Below are positions 30,904 through 32,210 of a DNA stretch of 32,210 nucleotides, in pieces. The stretch spans positions 1 through 32,210 of the forward strand of contig CAMAQZ010000019.1 in the NCBI GenBank assembly GCA_945860725.1, given 5' to 3'. The notes beneath the pieces were generated by a model. The model ran no database searches and was not told the origin of the DNA. It saw only the letters and a list, made by a program, of their open reading frames with translations. The position numbers and the translations under genes were made by a program. The stretch is from Klebsiella pneumoniae (GTDB lineage Bacteria > Pseudomonadota > Gammaproteobacteria > Steroidobacterales > Steroidobacteraceae). Within the stretch, counting starts at the first letter, position 1; each line of letters starts with the position of its first letter.

Positions 30904-31536
30904 TCAGTCGGTCAGCTTGAAACGGACATTGAATGAGGAGCAGGACAGAACAGGCGTCCCATCCTCGGTGCCCGGAGTCCAACGTGCTCGGCGGGACCAC
31001 TTCAAAGCAGCCTCGTCGAGTGATGCGTTACCCGAGCCGTTTGCAACGGTCGGATCTTGCGCCATCTTTCCATCCGGACCGACACACATGCGGACCGTGG
31101 TCACACCCTGGATCTCTGCGCGACGCGCCGAGGCAGGGTAGAACTCGTCCGTGGACGGAGATCGGCGCAGGTCAATCTTGGCAGCGACGCGGACGGTTTT
31201 CCGCTCGACCACCGCGACCGGTGCGGGTCGTGGTACCGGGCGGTCGGTCACGTTGCTGATGGCGGTCGTGTTCATCTCCATCGGGATGTCGATCGAGATG
31301 TCCGGCGGCGGCACCTGCACCGGCGGGCGCTCCATCTGCGGCGGCGGCGGCGGCGGCGGCTTGTCCTCAGGCTTGAGCTCTTCGATCATATCCGTGATCA
31401 AAGGCGCGGCGATCACTTCGATGGCATTGCGTGCCAGACCGGACACGAGGCCGTATAGCAACAGGAGGTGGAAGACGATGATGCCCACCAAGACGCCCAT
31501 TCGGCGGGAATTGTTCTGCTGTACGTATAAAGCCAT
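30904..31536 (-). CDS. tonB: TonB energy-transducing protein
   Basis: A 210-aa TonB that links the ExbB-ExbD motor to outer-membrane TonB-dependent receptors. It has one N-terminal membrane helix (about 14-34, VLVGIIVFHLLLLYGLVSGL, with the His conserved in TonB helices), a proline-rich spacer (KPPPPPPPQMERPP onward, about 58-85) and the C-terminal receptor-binding domain (FYPASARRAEIQG, VGPDGK, ALKWSRRARWTPG). The spacer is short, which fits a TonB that works within a compact periplasm. It is the first gene of the tonB-exbB-exbD-exbD group. No TonB-dependent receptor is encoded in the window. Confidence 0.95.
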   Translation of the reverse strand: MALYVQQNNSRRMGVLVGIIVFHLLLLYGLVSGLARNAIEVIAAPLITDMIEELKPEDKPPPPPPPQMERPPVQVPPPDISIDIPMEMNTTAISNVTDRPVPRPAPVAVVERKTVRVAAKIDLRRSPSTDEFYPASARRAEIQGVTTVRMCVGPDGKMAQDPTVANGSGNASLDEAALKWSRRARWTPGTEDGTPVLSCSSFNVRFKLTD

Positions 31537-31796
31537 GGTCTCTCACGCCGTTGTGCGGCGATTGCTCGCCCGGTTGTGCCTAACTGGAACGGGAAACTAC
31601 CCGTGTTCTGTGACAGGTGCAACCTCAACCTCGATATCACCTGGACCGTAAGGCCCGGATGACGCCGAAGACCCTGCTAACCGAACTGACAGTGGTGTCA
31701 AGACGGGGGTTAACCTTGGATCGCCCCTGCGATTCGATGTGCCCCTCACTGCTGCACTCTAACCGCCCCGATGCGACCTGACAACCGTCTGAAAGG
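31537..31796. other. Intergenic region upstream of tonB
   Basis: The 260 bases between the ilvD stop and the tonB start must hold the tonB promoter. A perfect minus-strand -35 hexamer TTGACA is at 31701-31696, but no good -10 follows at 15-18 bases. TTGCAC with TAGTTT 17 bases further is a weak alternative nearer tonB. No clear terminator with a T-run is seen after ilvD, and no coding frame is supported. Confidence 0.4.
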
Positions 31797-32210
31797 TCAA
31801 TCTGTGATGGCCCCTTCGGAAGCGCTACGCACAATGCGCGCGTATTTCGCGAGCACGCCTGTCGTCGCATAAGGCTTCGGCGCTTTCCACGCCTTGCGGC
31901 GCGCACGCCATTCACTTGACGAGACCTCTGCATCGATACGCCGAGTCACGGCGTCGATGGTGATGCGATCGCCGTTGCGCAGCAGCGCAAGCGGCCCGCC
32001 GAGCGCGGCCTCCGGCGAGATGTGCCCGACGACGAAGCCGTGGCTACCGCCCGAGAAACGCCCGTCCGTGATCAACGCGACCTTGTCGCCGAGACCACGA
32101 CCCATGATCGCGCCCGTGGGACTCAGCATCTCGCGCATGCCCGGCCCGCCCCGCGGGCCCTCGTGGCGGATGACGACCACATCACCCGCCTTGACGCGTC
32201 CCGCGAGTAT
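31797..32210 (-). CDS. ilvD: Dihydroxy-acid dehydratase IlvD, C-terminal part
   Basis: The last 137 residues of dihydroxy-acid dehydratase, which makes the 2-keto acid precursors of valine, isoleucine and leucine using an Fe-S cluster. The frame is open to the window edge. It contains [51 protein letters not shown] and the C-terminal [16 protein letters not shown], all typical of IlvD (about 560-615 aa in full). The related sugar-acid dehydratases (Edd type) share this fold, but the tail favours IlvD. It is co-directional with tonB but separated by 260 bases. Confidence 0.93.
   Translation of the reverse strand: MLAGRVKAGDVVVIRHEGPRGGPGMREMLSPTGAIMGRGLGDKVALITDGRFSGGSHGFVVGHISPEAALGGPLALLRNGDRITIDAVTRRIDAEVSSSEWRARRKAWKAPKPYATTGVLAKYARIVRSASEGAITD

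Noticed and set aside
31691-31706. Perfect TTGACA as the tonB promoter
   Set aside because: No acceptable -10 follows at 15-18 bases on the minus strand; mentioned only as a possibility.

Overview
The window looks like a chromosomal segment of a high-GC gammaproteobacterium, plausibly near the Steroidobacterales, Nevskiales or Xanthomonadales. That placement is inferred from the FabD-FabG-AcpP-FabF-MltG-Tmk-HolB gene order, the type II secretion pseudopilins, the TonB-ExbB-ExbD-ExbD block with TPR proteins, and the base composition; no rRNA or tRNA is present to confirm it. No IS element, phage gene, CRISPR array or RNA gene was seen, and no gene-free stretch exceeds 300 bases.

Region 1 (1-2635, minus strand): a secreted S41-type serine peptidase lipoprotein, a small lipoprotein-like protein, the pseudopilin gspG and the start of a second pseudopilin (gspH-like, cut by the window edge). 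Region 2 (2838-8960, plus): fabD-fabG-acpP-fabF-mltG-tmk-holB, with ATGA/GTGA overlaps at fabD/fabG, mltG/tmk and tmk/holB, a clear promoter before acpP and a strong hairpin after it. Region 3 (8969-11813, minus): an endonuclease/exonuclease/phosphatase-family gene followed by a fused enoyl-CoA hydratase/3-hydroxyacyl-CoA dehydrogenase. Region 4 (11960-14053, plus): a parallel beta-helix lipoprotein and an MTA/SAH nucleosidase.

Region 5 (13976-26500) is the most interesting part: a catabolic island built as two divergent units around 23527-23725. The minus arm reads HMG-CoA-lyase-like protein, HyuA, HyuB, an isochorismatase-family amidohydrolase, a Tat-exported molybdopterin hydroxylase large subunit and a DASS-family anion transporter. 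The plus arm reads a CaiB-type CoA-transferase, a second isochorismatase-family amidohydrolase and a VOC-fold protein. Together these suggest oxidation of a (probably nitrogen-containing, cyclic) substrate, ATP-dependent ring opening, hydrolysis of a carbamoyl or amide group, CoA activation and C-C cleavage. The substrate cannot be read from the sequence.

Region 6 (26540-31536, minus): tonB-exbB-exbD-exbD followed, past a strong intrinsic terminator, by two paralogous secreted TPR-like proteins with conserved cysteines. Region 7 (31797-32210, minus): the C-terminal quarter of ilvD, cut by the window edge.

Recurring small-scale features are hairpins between co-directional genes (two of them full terminators with no visible promoter between them and the next gene), tandem direct repeats in the control regions of the catabolic island, and a pentapeptide-repeat lysine/alanine tail on HyuB.
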